NCBI GenBank assembly: GCA_013400115.1
Contig: VXBP01001817.1
Coordinates: 248,001 to 312,000 of the forward strand
DNA: 64,000 nt
Source: Rhinopomastus cyanomelas
Taxonomy: Eukaryota; Chordata; Aves; Bucerotiformes; Rhinopomastidae
Reading direction: 5' to 3'
Shown here: positions 1-10,969 of the stretch, one piece after another
How positions within the stretch are numbered: position 1 is the first letter of the stretch
Layout: the number at the start of each line of letters is the position of its first letter
The notes under the pieces: model-generated
What the model saw: only the letters and a program-made list of their open reading frames with translations
What the model was told of the DNA's origin: nothing
Database searches by the model: none
Position numbers and translations under genes: made by a program

Positions 1-26
1 TCCCACTCTTTATGCTGCTGAGTATC

Positions 27-80
27 ACAGTATCACAGTATCACAGTATTATCAAGGTTGGAAGAGTCCTTTCCTAGTCT
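27..80 (-). mobile_element. CR1 LINE 3' tail fragment
   Basis: Only the 3' terminus of an antisense CR1 is present: an octamer tail reading ATACTGTG on the minus strand, about three and a half units, followed by the conserved block that precedes it (minus strand ...CTCTTCCAACCTTG). Extreme 5' truncation is typical for CR1. The octamer differs from the common ATTCTATG form and matches the element at 41555-41955, so the two may be one subfamily. Confidence 0.8.
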
Positions 81-430
81 GCTCTGGCATACTCTTGCCT
101 CTGTTCTGAATAAGAGGAGACTTACGTTCTGGGATTTTTAGGAGGGTTTTTTTTTTCTGTTTTAGCAAATGCCGTTGGCCCATAAGAAGGGTACATTCCA
201 GCAGCAGCCTGGCAGTGAGGAGGGTAAAGGAGGCAGCAGGGCTGCTTTGGCAGCCATGAGCTCCAGATCAGCACACTGTGCCCCTTGAAAACACACTGCC
301 ATGTTTTAATCAGAGTGTAATAAACAAATGTAGTAAATACCTTGAAACTGAGAGACCAGTCACCAATCCAGAAGGCAACAGGGTGATTGGAGCCTGGTGA
401 AGCTGGGGCTGCCTGAAGCAAAGGTGGCAG
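81..430. other. Non-coding stretch, nothing recognised
   Basis: Unique-looking sequence with a short T-run near 147. A 99-codon minus-strand open frame (122-421) has no domain or compositional support and I treat it as chance. Confidence 0.5.
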
Positions 431-588
431 GGCTTCTTTCAGGCCCTCACCCTCAGCCAGGGCCTTGTGAGATCCCTTGCCCCTTCCTGCTTGCTGAGGT
501 GAGGCAGAGGGATTCTTTCAGGCCCTCATCCTCGGCCAGCGCCCTGTGGGATCCCTTGCCTCTTCCTGCTGCTGAAGTGAGGCAGAGG
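431..588. repeat. Two-copy tandem duplication, about 80 bp unit, in a GC-rich block
   Basis: Copy 1 is 431-510 and copy 2 is 511-588. Shared blocks include TTCTTTCAGGCCCTCA, GGGATCCCTTGCC-like sequence and GTGAGGCAGAGG; the copies differ by scattered substitutions and a 1-2 bp indel. The surrounding 381-835 is clearly richer in G+C than the rest of the first 10 kb but has few CpG, so it does not look like a CpG island. A 173-codon plus-strand frame (397-918) runs through both copies without a stop. I see no domain and no start context that would make it a gene. Confidence 0.75.
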
Positions 589-1117
589 CAGCTCAGGAGC
601 AGCCCTGTCTGTGGAGGAGCCCAGTGGTTGGGAGGCCGCTGCAAAGGGGTCACAGGGATATGGCTCTATGGTGGCCAGTGCCAGAAGTCTCTGCTCAGTG
701 CCCTGGGAGACTCCAGGCCTCAAGGGCTGGGCTGGCTGAATCTGGAGCTTAGCTCACCACAAAAAGTGAACAGCGGCTTACAGAGGAAAGGCAGTCCCAC
801 ATCCTGGCAATCTCAGGAGAAGCAGGCACCCCCAGAAGACATTGCAGTGGTAAGAATCCTTTATATAAGTATATATGTATGTAATTTCTTTGAATGTTCT
901 GCTTTGATTCGTTTTTGAGTGCTGTGGGTGTTTACTCATGCCTGGGGGCAGAGAGGGGATAGTGTTGTCAAGATGAAAGGAGGGTCCTGCAGCACAGCTC
1001 CTGGGTACAGAGCACTCGGTCCCACCATGCCGTGGGCCCCGGTGCTCCAGTACAGATCAGTGTGGCATGGCTGCCCTTCGTCACTGCTCTGCACTGAAGG
1101 CCTGTGCCTGAGGCACT
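589..1117. other. Non-coding stretch, GC-rich then mixed
   Basis: The tail of the GC-rich block, then unique sequence up to the first sense CR1. Overlapping open frames on both strands (about 90 codons each, 919-1202) read across CR1-derived and unique DNA and are not supported as genes. Confidence 0.5.
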
Positions 1118-1402
1118 GTCTCACCAATTCCAAGTTGCACTGTGGGGGTAGGTTTAGGTTGGATATTAGGAAGAGTTTCTTCACCAAATTGTTGTAAAGC
1201 ACTGGAATAGACTGCCTAGGGAAGTGGCTGAGTCACCATCTGTGGAGACGTTTAAAAGGTGTGTAATAGTGCTGAGGGAAATAGCTTAGAGGGAACATGG
1301 CCTAGAGAGGACATGGCTTGGTGGTCACCTGGCAGCCTGAGTTCATGGTTGGACTGGATGATCTTACAGGGCTCTTCCAGCCAAAGAAATTCTGTGACTG
1401 GC
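1118..1402 (+). mobile_element. CR1 LINE, 5'-truncated 3' end
   Basis: The 3' part of a sense CR1. It carries the nucleotide block that encodes the last ORF2 residues (GGTTGGATATTAGGAAGA then TTCTTCACC), the ACTGGAATAGACTGCC and GTGGCTGAGTCACCATC blocks, and the 3' UTR (GGTTGGACTGGATGATCTTA, CTCTTCCAGCC), ending in a single diverged ATTCTGTG unit. About 285 bp survive of a several-kb parent. There is a small internal repetition around 1270-1320 (ACATGGCCTAGAG / ACATGGCTTGG). Confidence 0.9.
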
Positions 1403-2428
1403 AGCTGCCCCCAGTCTGGCTGAGGCTGCCAGCAGCGACAGCTGCTTTTTACCATACAGCAACAATCCCAAGCTGCTGCAGCTGCCGCATGTGCGCATCC
1501 GATCCTGGAATGGCCACTTGAAGATCAATGTTGTTCAGACCCTGTGAGTGATAAGTTGACAGCCCTAGTGTCACGTAGGATCTGAGGTACTTGGTCAGCA
1601 TGTGTGGATTTTAGTGATAAATTGAAAGAAGTTTCAGAAATTGATTCAGACTTTAGGCAGTTCTTTTTAACTTATGTTTTTCATTTTGACCTGCTGAGTA
1701 AAAAGTTAGAAGTTGTGAGAAGAAACGCATAGTTTTATAACTTCTAAATGACTCCAGAAAATGCCCCACACTATACATGTAACTACTATGGAAAGACTGT
1801 TAGACTGGATTGTGAAAATAGAAATTATTTACACAAATTGCAGTGTGCTTTCCTGTGTCCTCTTGCTTCTGTTCTGCTGCTGCTCCATGTTTAGAGTGAA
1901 TAGCTACATTCCTAGGCATTCTTTATTTTCTCCCTACTTTCTTTTATGCTGCTACTTATTTTGTGTCAGTCTGTTTCTTTCATTAACTTAATGTTTTTGA
2001 GGTAAAACCCCTATAGTATCATTTGCTGTTGCTTGGTATTTTCATAATTCTATCACCAGACATATTAAGATTGATAATTGTATTTAAAAGTGTCTATAAC
2101 CACAATTTGGGTGTAGCAAAGGAAAAAAATTCGTAATTATCCTAAATGAATACTTTGATACAGCAACTAAGTCATGTATGGTTCTGGTCATGAGACAAAC
2201 CATGAAAATGAAGTTAACTAAAACCAGAAATGAGAAACAATGGTACAGAGCATGATGCCAGTTTAGATGAAGCTAACAAACAGATAGGGTTTTGCTCACA
2301 TACTTGTCCTGGTGTCTCCTCAGTGACCTTTTCACCAGCATTGCTGCTCTCACAGTGCCTGTTTCTCTAGTATATGCAAACCACCTTCACATGATTGCTA
2401 ATGATTTCATAAGTAGAAATGCTGGAGC
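1403..2428. other. AT-rich unique sequence
   Basis: No repeat family or gene recognised. A 76-codon frame at 1761-1991 ends in a leucine- and cysteine-rich stretch but has no other support. Confidence 0.5.
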
Positions 2429-2486
2429 ATTATACTTGAAATCCAAATTGAGATAAATTTATTTCAATTTGGATTTCAAGTATAAT
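2429..2486. repeat. 58-bp near-perfect palindrome (inverted repeat)
   Basis: The left arm 2429-2451 (starting ATTATACTTGAAATCC) is the exact reverse complement of the right arm 2464-2486 over 23 bp. Between them lies G-ATAAATTTAT-T, whose central 10 bp (2453-2462) is itself self-complementary. The whole 58 bp therefore folds on a centre at 2457/2458 with one mismatched pair (G2452 and T2463, a G:U pair in RNA). No flanking target duplication or terminal repeat is evident. Confidence 0.95.
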
Positions 2487-5400
2487 TGAATTGTTAAGTA
2501 GAAAACCAACATTATAAACCAAAGTGCTGCCAGTGTGTAGTGAGAGGTAAGCTAGCATTTATTTTTAAAGCTATTTTCAGAGCGGTGGCAATTTCTTACT
2601 TTCTAAATTGAAGAGTAAGTATGTTACTACTTTAGGATATTTTTTATTGTTAAAATAATGACAGCACCCTTGGCTGGACAGACACTGAAGAAAAAGGTGT
2701 AGCCAATTCTGATTTGGGGCTGTTGCTGTGTGTCAGACAGCTGTGAGGTGTTGGCAAGTCTGCCTGAACAAGGCTTCTGTGAACTGGGATTGTCTTGATC
2801 ATCATGGGAGCTAAAAACTGGTAACTCTTTTAGTTTATTATGTTCTCAGGCTTTAGGGTATGTGTTTTCAAAGTTTTCTCTGCAGTCCTGAGTGATACAA
2901 AGTTAAAGGTAGAAGGTAAAAGTACAGATACTACAGTACAGCAAATTACTCCAGGACTTAGACTTAAAAGTACCTTTCATGTATGGAAGGATTTACAATA
3001 AAAGTTGTAAGACTTGGCAGTGGTGGTGAATGGTCTGTTCAATTCTAAAACATTAGCAATGACAGGAAAGACTGTCTGGTTAATGCTCTTTACCTCTGTC
3101 TGTTGTTCTTAGCTACTATTGCTATCACCAGGTAGATAATGTAGCATAGGGCAGGGTAAAAGAGTTCTAAAGAAACAGGGGGTTGTAAAGGGCTACTGCT
3201 TCTACAAAATGCCACTACAGGAGCAGCATGTGTACACAAAGTCCTGCGCGTACCTCAGTTTCCAGGCTGGGGCACAAATACTTTGTCGTGTGCCTGCCTA
3301 CCAAACCAATGTTTTTGTCACCTTTCCCATGTGTTGAGGATGTCTCTAGGGTACTGCTTTCACAGCCTGACATGAGTCTTAATTTGGTATTACTTCTAAT
3401 TCTTTGGAAACAAAATGTGGTTGTCAGCCTAGATAGTTTCATGCTCTGTCCTTCTATACTTATCCTGTGGTTTCAAAAGATTCAGCAAATGATTTAGACA
3501 TTTCAAGTCTGATTCCCAGCTCAAATTTGTGGACCAAGGAAACAGTGGGTCTTGCCTAATATGGCTATTCCTGTGCCTGAAGTTTGAGGGCATTCTGATC
3601 CTCAACAAAGCGTTGTTTAATACCAGAATAAATATTGACTACACAGTTAACCTGAAAGAGTTAAGTTTAATTTAACTTCTTTTACAAACTTAGTCTTAAA
3701 GGCTTTTCTGTTTGTTCTTCTCTGCTGGGTCTTAAACAGAAACATTTTGTTGCTATGGAAAACAGTGAGCAAGCAATAACAAATGCTTCCTCACATAGAA
3801 TCAAAGCACCCTGTTAACCATCAGCCATGCAGATATGACTGAAGTCGAAAATAAAATATAAGGGAAACCAGAAAACCAGTTCCAGCTTTCATTCTGTCCT
3901 AAAGTGAAATATGACATTGTTTCCTTCATTTGGCACAGCACAGTGGCATTCATGTAGTCCTGGAAAAGAGGGTTATTTGCTAATGGCAATTTAATTATTC
4001 AAGGATATCTTCCATAGCCATGAACATAAGGCTGAAACAAGAGATTCTGAAAAGCCTCACCTGAATTACACTTCACAGATGCACACCTTACACTAAGCCA
4101 AAAAGAATAAGGGATTTTTTTCTTCCATGACTCTCTTAGTCCCAAGAAATTTCTTCATGAGACATAGGTTGGAACGTAATACCCTTAATCCCGTCAGACT
4201 TTCTCTTGCCTCTTGATGCTGAAAGCACTGGAGAAATGTAAACTAGAAAAGTTGGACAATGGCCTTGATCTTTGCATTGCCACATAAGATGCTTTCCAGG
4301 GTCAAGCCTGAAATTCAACACAACACCGTTTTGTTGAAAGAAAGCACAAGTTGTACGGTACAGCTTTTTCTTTCTTAAAGTATGAATGTTATAGCTTATT
4401 TTCTTTTAAATGGCCACATAGGACCCAACCTATTTTTAAACAACTGAATCTTTTCATTCTAAAGTCTCTGCCTTTTTTCCATCTATCTTTTTATATGTTT
4501 TGTTCTTGACTGCGCAAAGTTAAAGTCAACGTCAACACTCACCCAGCACACTGAACTTGACATTGTAGGTCTTTGTTTCAAGAGGCCATTTGTGTTACGG
4601 CAGGTTAAGAGCAGACTACAGTTACACTTTTGTTCTTACTGAAGACAGGCAAAACTGACACAAATCCTACAGGACTTACTCTAGCAAAATTCCAAAACGC
4701 TGCCTCAATTAATTTAGTAGCAGTCAGAAATGGAATTTAGTAGTTCCATTTGTTTCACAGTGTACTCTAAAACCTCCAGATCATTCTTTTTGCAGCCACT
4801 GTTCATGCATTGTTCAGAGATGTCTAATTCAAATATAATGCAAATTGAAAAACTCTGCTAAAAATATTTATCAGAAATGCCTTCAATTTAAAGTTCCAAT
4901 TATATGGAAGACAGAACTTAATAACTAGAAGATTCCCTACTCAGTGAAATTATGTTGTGTTAATGATGAATTATCTGAACATGACGGCCTGAAAACTGCT
5001 CACTGCTTTGCAGATTTCATCTCCAGCAGCAGTTGTACCACAGCCATCCCCCTGAACCAGCAATATACCTATTTGTCAAAAGAAATAAACATAAGCACCA
5101 CAGTCTTTTTATATGTGTTTCCTTAGCTTTTTCTAGTTCTAGATGCTCATGTAAATGAGTAGCTGACTTTTCTAAATTCCACTATTGGGAGGCAACATTA
5201 GTCTGTGTAAGAATATGGGAATCTGCCCATGCACAGGAACTTTTTTAAATACAATTTATTTCTTTTACATCATTTATTTTTTTACCTAATTCCTATCTGT
5301 GTTGCCTGAAGCAAATGAGGTCCATGATTATGTTTTGAGTTAGTTTATGAAACAAGATTAGTAAGAGACTTTTACTAACCTTTAGGCACCACTCTGTCTA

Positions 5401-6967
5401 TAAACAGAAATAGTTTCCAGTGAGTGATTTCAACAATGTTCAAGTTTATAAACTTGACTCCTTTAATCAGGTGTTCTGCACCAGAAGAATAAATTAATTG
5501 GCATTACTTATCAGGAAGGTAATGTACCTGCGACATAACAAAGCAGTCCCGCAGAGAAAGTAACGTAGATTCCTCTGGACATCCAAAACATGCAATAATA
5601 CTTTACTCCTCCCTTGGTAGGGAATCAAAGAGGGCCTTGGGTACTGCAGTTCAAACCACATCACAGCTGAAACGTCCAAAGAGGATCTAAAGTTTCAGAT
5701 TCAATGACTACTATGTAAAACAATGCCACAGGAACATTCCCATGTCAAAACCACAATTTTTATAGCCATCTGAATAGCTCTTTCAGGCAATGAGCAATCA
5801 GTTCAAATATATACCTTATTCCAACTCAAACAGAGATCCACTGTATAGCTGTTCGTGGAGAGCACTTAGCCTAGACTCTAATCTCTATAAATTGACATAA
5901 TTTGAAGGCACTCAGGAGAACAAACACTCAAATTACAGACTGTTAAAATAGGAAATATGCTGGAGTTCTGCTGGCACACTTTGCGAGACACTTTTCTGGT
6001 TGTGCTGCTGTCCAAATGTAACTGCTTTGTGCATTAGTTCAAAAGGGTCACACTGTCTACATGTGAACTGAGATGAGGGCTGCATATCTAACGTGCAAAA
6101 GTAAGGAAGGTGGGAGGCATGAGGAGTATGGCCCCTAACCATGGCCGTGGAAAGCTCTTCTACTGTGTGTCAGGACTGCTACAGGAACAGAAGTGGCTTT
6201 ACATGGAGGAGGGGTAGCGATTGGATTTCTGTCTTTTGTTCATGTCTTGAGCTTTTTCATACTTTTCCTTCTTTTACAAACTAATGCCTCAGGATATTGC
6301 CCTAGTTATCCCAAAAAAAGCAATTCAGCTCCAGATGTGGACAAAGCAGGCCATAGTAATAGTAGTGTGTCCTTCAGTTGCTAGAAAAACTGAGCACTTG
6401 TGAAGACAGCTTACATCAATGGTAAGCCATACAAGCTTGCTCCTTCTGTCTGTCTTTTGCAAGATTTTCCAGACTGCAAAAAGCAGGATGAATTTAAAAG
6501 TATTCCATAATTGATGGCTTTGTCCCCTTGTTTTCTGAGTTTTGCTCACAGCTGAAAACATTTATTTTCAGGGTCCTTACTCTACAAAGCAACTGGAGTT
6601 CCACTTTCAGACACCCCTGGGTCACTAGACCCAGACTGTCACTTAGTCAAACAGTCTGTAAAGGTCAGGGGGACAACTAAGTTGACTTTAAGTTCTGTGT
6701 TTTTCTCAACACAAGCAAGAATGGAGAAGCCTAGTTTCTCCCAAGTAGATGTGGTTACATTCTTCAGTAGTCTGTTGATTTATAAAAATGTCTTGAAAAG
6801 AATGTGTCCTCAAAAAAGAAAACAAAAGATCTAACTATAAGCTTTAGGAAATAACTGAAGAATCGTCTCCCATTTCATTTTCTCAATCTTCCTTCACAGT
6901 TACCTTATTCCTTTTGCAAAAGGATTTTCAAGAACTCCAGTTTTAACTTACTGTGCTTACCAGCACG
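2487..6967. other. Long non-coding stretch, no gene recognised
   Basis: About 4.5 kb of AT-rich, apparently unique sequence. Open frames on either strand are under 90 codons and carry no recognisable motif. No CR1 block or octamer tail is visible. The only structure I note is the short palindrome at 5440-5457. Confidence 0.5.
5440..5457. repeat. 18-bp perfect palindrome
   Basis: TCAAGTTTATAAACTTGA reads the same on both strands. No function can be assigned. Confidence 0.8.
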
Positions 6968-7352
6968 ACATGAGAGGGGATTGTCCCCTTCTTCTATGCT
7001 CTGGTGAGACCTCACCTGGACCCCTGTGTCCACTTCCGGGGTCCCCAATGCAAGAAGGAAATGGAACTGTTGGAGTGGGTCCAGAGAAGGCCACAGAGAT
7101 GATCAGAGGGGTAAAGCCCCTCTGCTATGAGGCCAGGCTAAGGTATTTGGGGCTGTTCAGCCTGGAGAAGAGAAGGCTCCAGGGGGACCTTATAGCAGCC
7201 TTCCAATACATGAAGGAAGGTACAGAAAAGCTGGAGAGGAGCTTTTTAGGAGGGACTGTAGTGAGAGGTGTCACTGCCCATGGCAGGGGGTGGAGGGGTG
7301 GGACTAGATGATCTCTGAGGTCCCTTCCAACATAAACCATTCTATGATTCTA
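6968..7352 (+). mobile_element. CR1 LINE, 5'-truncated
   Basis: A sense CR1 covering the end of ORF2 and the 3' UTR. Recognisable blocks are CTCTGGTGAGACCTCACCTG (encoding the family's 'LVRPHL'), the GTCCAGAGAAGGCCACAGAG block, GGGGCTGTTCAGCCTGGAGA ('GLFSLEK') and the 3' UTR with GACTAGATGATCTCTGAGGT and CCATTCTATGATTCTA. The usual segment encoding 'RRKFFT...VVESPSLE' is missing between about 7240 and 7270, so there is an internal deletion as well as 5' truncation. ORF2 is not intact. Confidence 0.9.
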
Positions 7353-9429
7353 CCCTTCATGAGGCTGAAAACAAAGGATATTTGCCCTCAGCCTAACTAT
7401 GGATTTCCCTTACCGACATTAAATTTTGAAACAACTTTTCAGTTAGCTGTTTTCAAAATAAATACACTAAATCAAACAGTGCATTATGAAATTAATTACT
7501 TGCTTAGAATGCAGACATTATCTTTACATGTTTGAATTCACATCTCAGAGAAAAAAATAGCTTTCTTGTGTAGATAGCATCTCTGAATATGAATATCAAG
7601 CAGTGAAAAGAGTGTATTTTAATTTTAAAACTTCAGAGTTTGGGGAAACTTTATGGAAAATGGTTTAATGCCTTGAGCTTTGCTGACTAGTATGCTCTGC
7701 AGTTTCTGGGAGAAGTCCTGTGGAAGGAAATAAACATGTTCGTCTTCTTTGGCAACCAGGGGAGAACTTTATGGACTCTTTGCTTCACATAAAGCTGCAC
7801 TCCCAGTCTGCATATCAAAACATCTACTGCTAGAAAAAGCAGTTTGAATGGTGTTTCAGTAATTTTGAATAATTCTGGCTTGCATATTCACCTGGACTCC
7901 AGAGCAATTTGAGGCCTGGAACTGGTGCATTAGAGCTAAAAAAACATAAATGGAATGACACATGTGACCTTCCAGGATCTGGAAGCGTGCTGCCCTGCAT
8001 ATCCCTAACATATTCAGGAAATTATCTTTTTTTATTATGTTGACATTCACATACACAAATGGAAATCTATAGTGTTTCCTGGACCTGACACTGAAACCCA
8101 CACAAAAGGGAGCAGGAGGCTCAGAATGAAATGAAGTGCTAAAAGAAATAAGAATAAAAATCCTGAATTTCATTTATTGTCCTTCTTGACATCTTTGCTC
8201 AGCAATGTTTCTATGAAAAGACTAAAGTTTAGTGTTTCACACATATTTAACACCTGGTTAAACAGCATGTAAACCCATTGCAATGGCCAAATATACCTCA
8301 TTAAGGAAAGCCTGTGACTACTGTCCTAATTACTTCCCAGACTTCTAGGTGCTTCTAGGTGCTATCATGAACTGATTCTGCAGAAGCTTTTTCAATAAAG
8401 CATCCATCCCAATTAAGCATGTTCAAATTAAGTGGAATATACTTCATTGAAATGACCACCTCTGGCTATGACTCTATAGTTTGGATGTGTGTTTCAAATA
8501 ATGCTGTTTGCAGGACAGCAGAGGCAAATGCTTTAACAAAGTAAAGCAAAAATATTGACACTGAAAGAGAAGTCTTGACAATTGTCAGTATTTGTTCCTG
8601 CAGCTGATGTGTCCCCCGCATGTTTTACTTGCTTTATACACTAACTCTCAGCAGCATCTTGGTAAAAGACTGGATATGATATTTTCTGTGGAATGGTACA
8701 CACCCTGAGGTCAGAAATTCATTTACATCACTTTGGAGCAGCCAGCTTCAGTGACAATTCATGAACTAGATGGTGTTAAAGAAAGCAGTGCTGATTATAC
8801 TGGAAACTAGAGGGAAGAATTAAATTAAACAAAAGTAGAACAGAACAAACTTTCCTGTATCTAGCAACTTCACAAAGTCCAGCTCACCATCTTATAGTTA
8901 TTACTGATTCATTGAAGCACACTAGAAAAATGTGTTGGTGTTTATCTGACCTTTCTTCTCATATTACGGTCCACATGTCTGTGACAACAGGAACTTTGGT
9001 CAGCAGCAGCTTCAGACAAGTTTGGTTTTGGCAGTCATGAAGAGCAGGGAAATGTTTCACCTTTTGAAGTTCCCTTCAGCTGAGAAGATTCTCTCTTATT
9101 AGGATAACTGAAAAAAAAATGTTTTTAAGTGGCAGGTTCTGTTAAGTACATTTTGAGGACACAAAACACAAACAGCTGTTTCACCAGCTGCAGAATATGG
9201 ATCATTCTACCCAGAGATGACAGAGCTTCCAAGACTTTGTGTGGCAATTCCAGCTTTCCACTAGGTGTGTCAGAATATGTTGTTCTATGAACTGATAAAA
9301 AAGAAATCTTTAAATCAGCCCACACATGCTTTCACATTTCTTTTATGGAAGCTCCACTGATCTGTCACTGGGGAAAACTCATTTGAATTTCAATCTGCAC
9401 ATGGTTCAGAGTCTACTGGAAATTTTCAC
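7353..9429. other. AT-rich unique sequence
   Basis: No gene or repeat family recognised. A 105-codon minus-strand frame at 7856-8173 has no motif. A short direct repeat, CTTCTAGGTG twice in tandem at 8342-8361, is the only local repetition noted. Confidence 0.5.
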
Positions 9430-9680
9430 GGACTCTCTTGATTGGAAGAGACCTTTAAGATCATCAGGTGTAACTTTTGACCCAGCACTGCCAGGTCACC
9501 ACTAAACCATGTTCCTAGGCACCAGGTCCACAGGTCATTTAAATCATTCCGGGCATGGTGACTCTACCACTGCCCTGGGCAGTCTATTCCAATGTTTGAT
9601 AACCCTTTTGGTGAAGAAATTCTTTCCAACACACAGCCTAAACTTCCCCTGGTACAGCTTACACCCATTTTGCAGGACTG
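9430..9680 (-). mobile_element. CR1 LINE, 5'-truncated 3' end
   Basis: Antisense CR1. It begins at 9430 without a clear octamer tail, then GGAAGAGACCTTTAAGATCA, the CCAGGTCACCACTAAACCATG block, GGTGACTCTACCACTGCCCT and the reverse complement of the 'KFFTE' codons (GGTGAAGAAATTCTTTCC). It ends near 9680. Confidence 0.88.
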
Positions 9681-9769
9681 GATTGAGGTTGGTGACCTAG
9701 AAAATTCTTTAATACTTACACAAGAATGAAAATGTTTAAGACAGGGAAATCCATCTATAACACATGGTA

Positions 9770-10259
9770 TGTGTTCATGGAATGTGAGGAAATGTGTGAG
9801 CTAGCGGGAGAGACTCTTAAATCTTTGGCTGAAAGACTGAGTAAAAGTTGGAGTTTGAAGTGTTCCTGAGGAGTAGCTCCCCATTATGCTACAAGGTGGT
9901 CTTTTTGCCCCAGGGGATCTTGGAATGTTGAGAAAAGATGGGGTTTGAAGTGTTCCAGGGTTGGATTCTCGCTTCTGCTATGGTGAGCCTGCATCTCTTT
10001 CCCTCAAGAGACCTTGTATGAAGCCAAAGACTGCTACAATAGCTTTTATATCTTGTTCTCAGAGGTTGTAGTAGAGCTGTGATGCAGTCTCTACTTTGTT
10101 GGTTCTACATATTTAGGGTTTTCTCTGTTTTGGTTCTTAGATGTAGATTTAATAAACCTGTTTGTTTCTTGAATAACTGCTTCTTTACCTAATAAATTCT
10201 ACCTAAGACCCCCCCTTGAGACTTGGCTGCCTTTCTGTTTGGTTCTAACCCATGACACA
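9770..10259 (+). mobile_element. Probable solo LTR of an endogenous retrovirus (ERV)
   Basis: The boundaries form a short inverted repeat: TGTGTTCATGG at 9770-9780 and CCATGACACA at 10250-10259, matching except for one inserted T. This is the TG...CA layout of retroviral LTRs. Inside are a TTTTATATC TATA-like element (about 10044), polyadenylation signals AATAAA at 10151 and 10191, and a T-rich then C-rich tail (a U5-like end). The length of about 490 bp suits an avian LTR. I see no matching target-site duplication and no internal retroviral coding sequence. An alternative is a chance TG...CA pair around an unrelated transcript end. Confidence 0.6.
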
Positions 10260-10932
10260 CATATGGCAGCAGTGTCTTACCCAATGCAGGAGGACTCTCC
10301 TTCCAGCAGATGTTCTCAGAATTGAATTAGAAGTCTCTTCAGAATGTCTCATTTCCCACATGTACTAATGGTGAGAGCACAGAACTGACAGGAGACAACA
10401 GCCACACAGCTTTCTCCCCAACCTTGGTTTCTGGGGTCCTTGAAAATAGGCTGGATTTGTGAAGTCAAGAGGAACAGCTTAGGGTTGTAGCACCACTTAC
10501 ATGCACAGCCTGGCTATCTGTGGAGGACAGCACAAGACATGGAGGTGCTGAGCACTCCAGCAGGTGCTGCCCAAGTGAAAAAACCTGCTCGGGTGTGCCA
10601 AGCAACACATACACTGCATAACCTGCAGCTATTGGTGAGTAGCTTGCCTGCTTTGGAAAAAAAGGCCATTGCCAGGAAGCTGGGGTTGCAGGCACCCCAG
10701 CGGTGGTCTTTGGGGTGCTGTGCTGCTCTCAGAAGTGTCTGTAGAACGGTTACAAGATTTGCTCAGGCTCTCTCCATTAGGGTAGTCATCAGTATGACAG
10801 CTGCTTGCCAGCCTCTTTACAGCTCCATGGTCTGAAGTTACCCCGGCCTGACTGTGTGAAGCTTTCATCTTGTAAAGCAGGATTTTGTTCCATTACAGCA
10901 TTATTATCCAGTCGCAGGTTTCATGTTTATCT

Positions 10933-10969
10933 TTCATTAAATATTTTGTTCAAAAGTACATTTAATGAA
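10933..10969. repeat. Hairpin-forming inverted repeat
   Basis: Arms TTCATTAAAT (10933-10942) and ATTTAATGAA (10960-10969) are perfect reverse complements, with a nested TTTTG/CAAAA pair in the loop. Confidence 0.7.

Noticed and set aside
397..918. 173-codon plus-strand frame as a possible gene
   Set aside because: It owes its length to a GC-rich tandem duplication and runs into unrelated AT-rich sequence; no domain, and frames are open on the other strand as well.
2429..2486. Calling the palindrome a microRNA gene
   Set aside because: The stem is perfect across almost its full length with a minimal loop, unlike typical precursors, and there is no expression evidence here.
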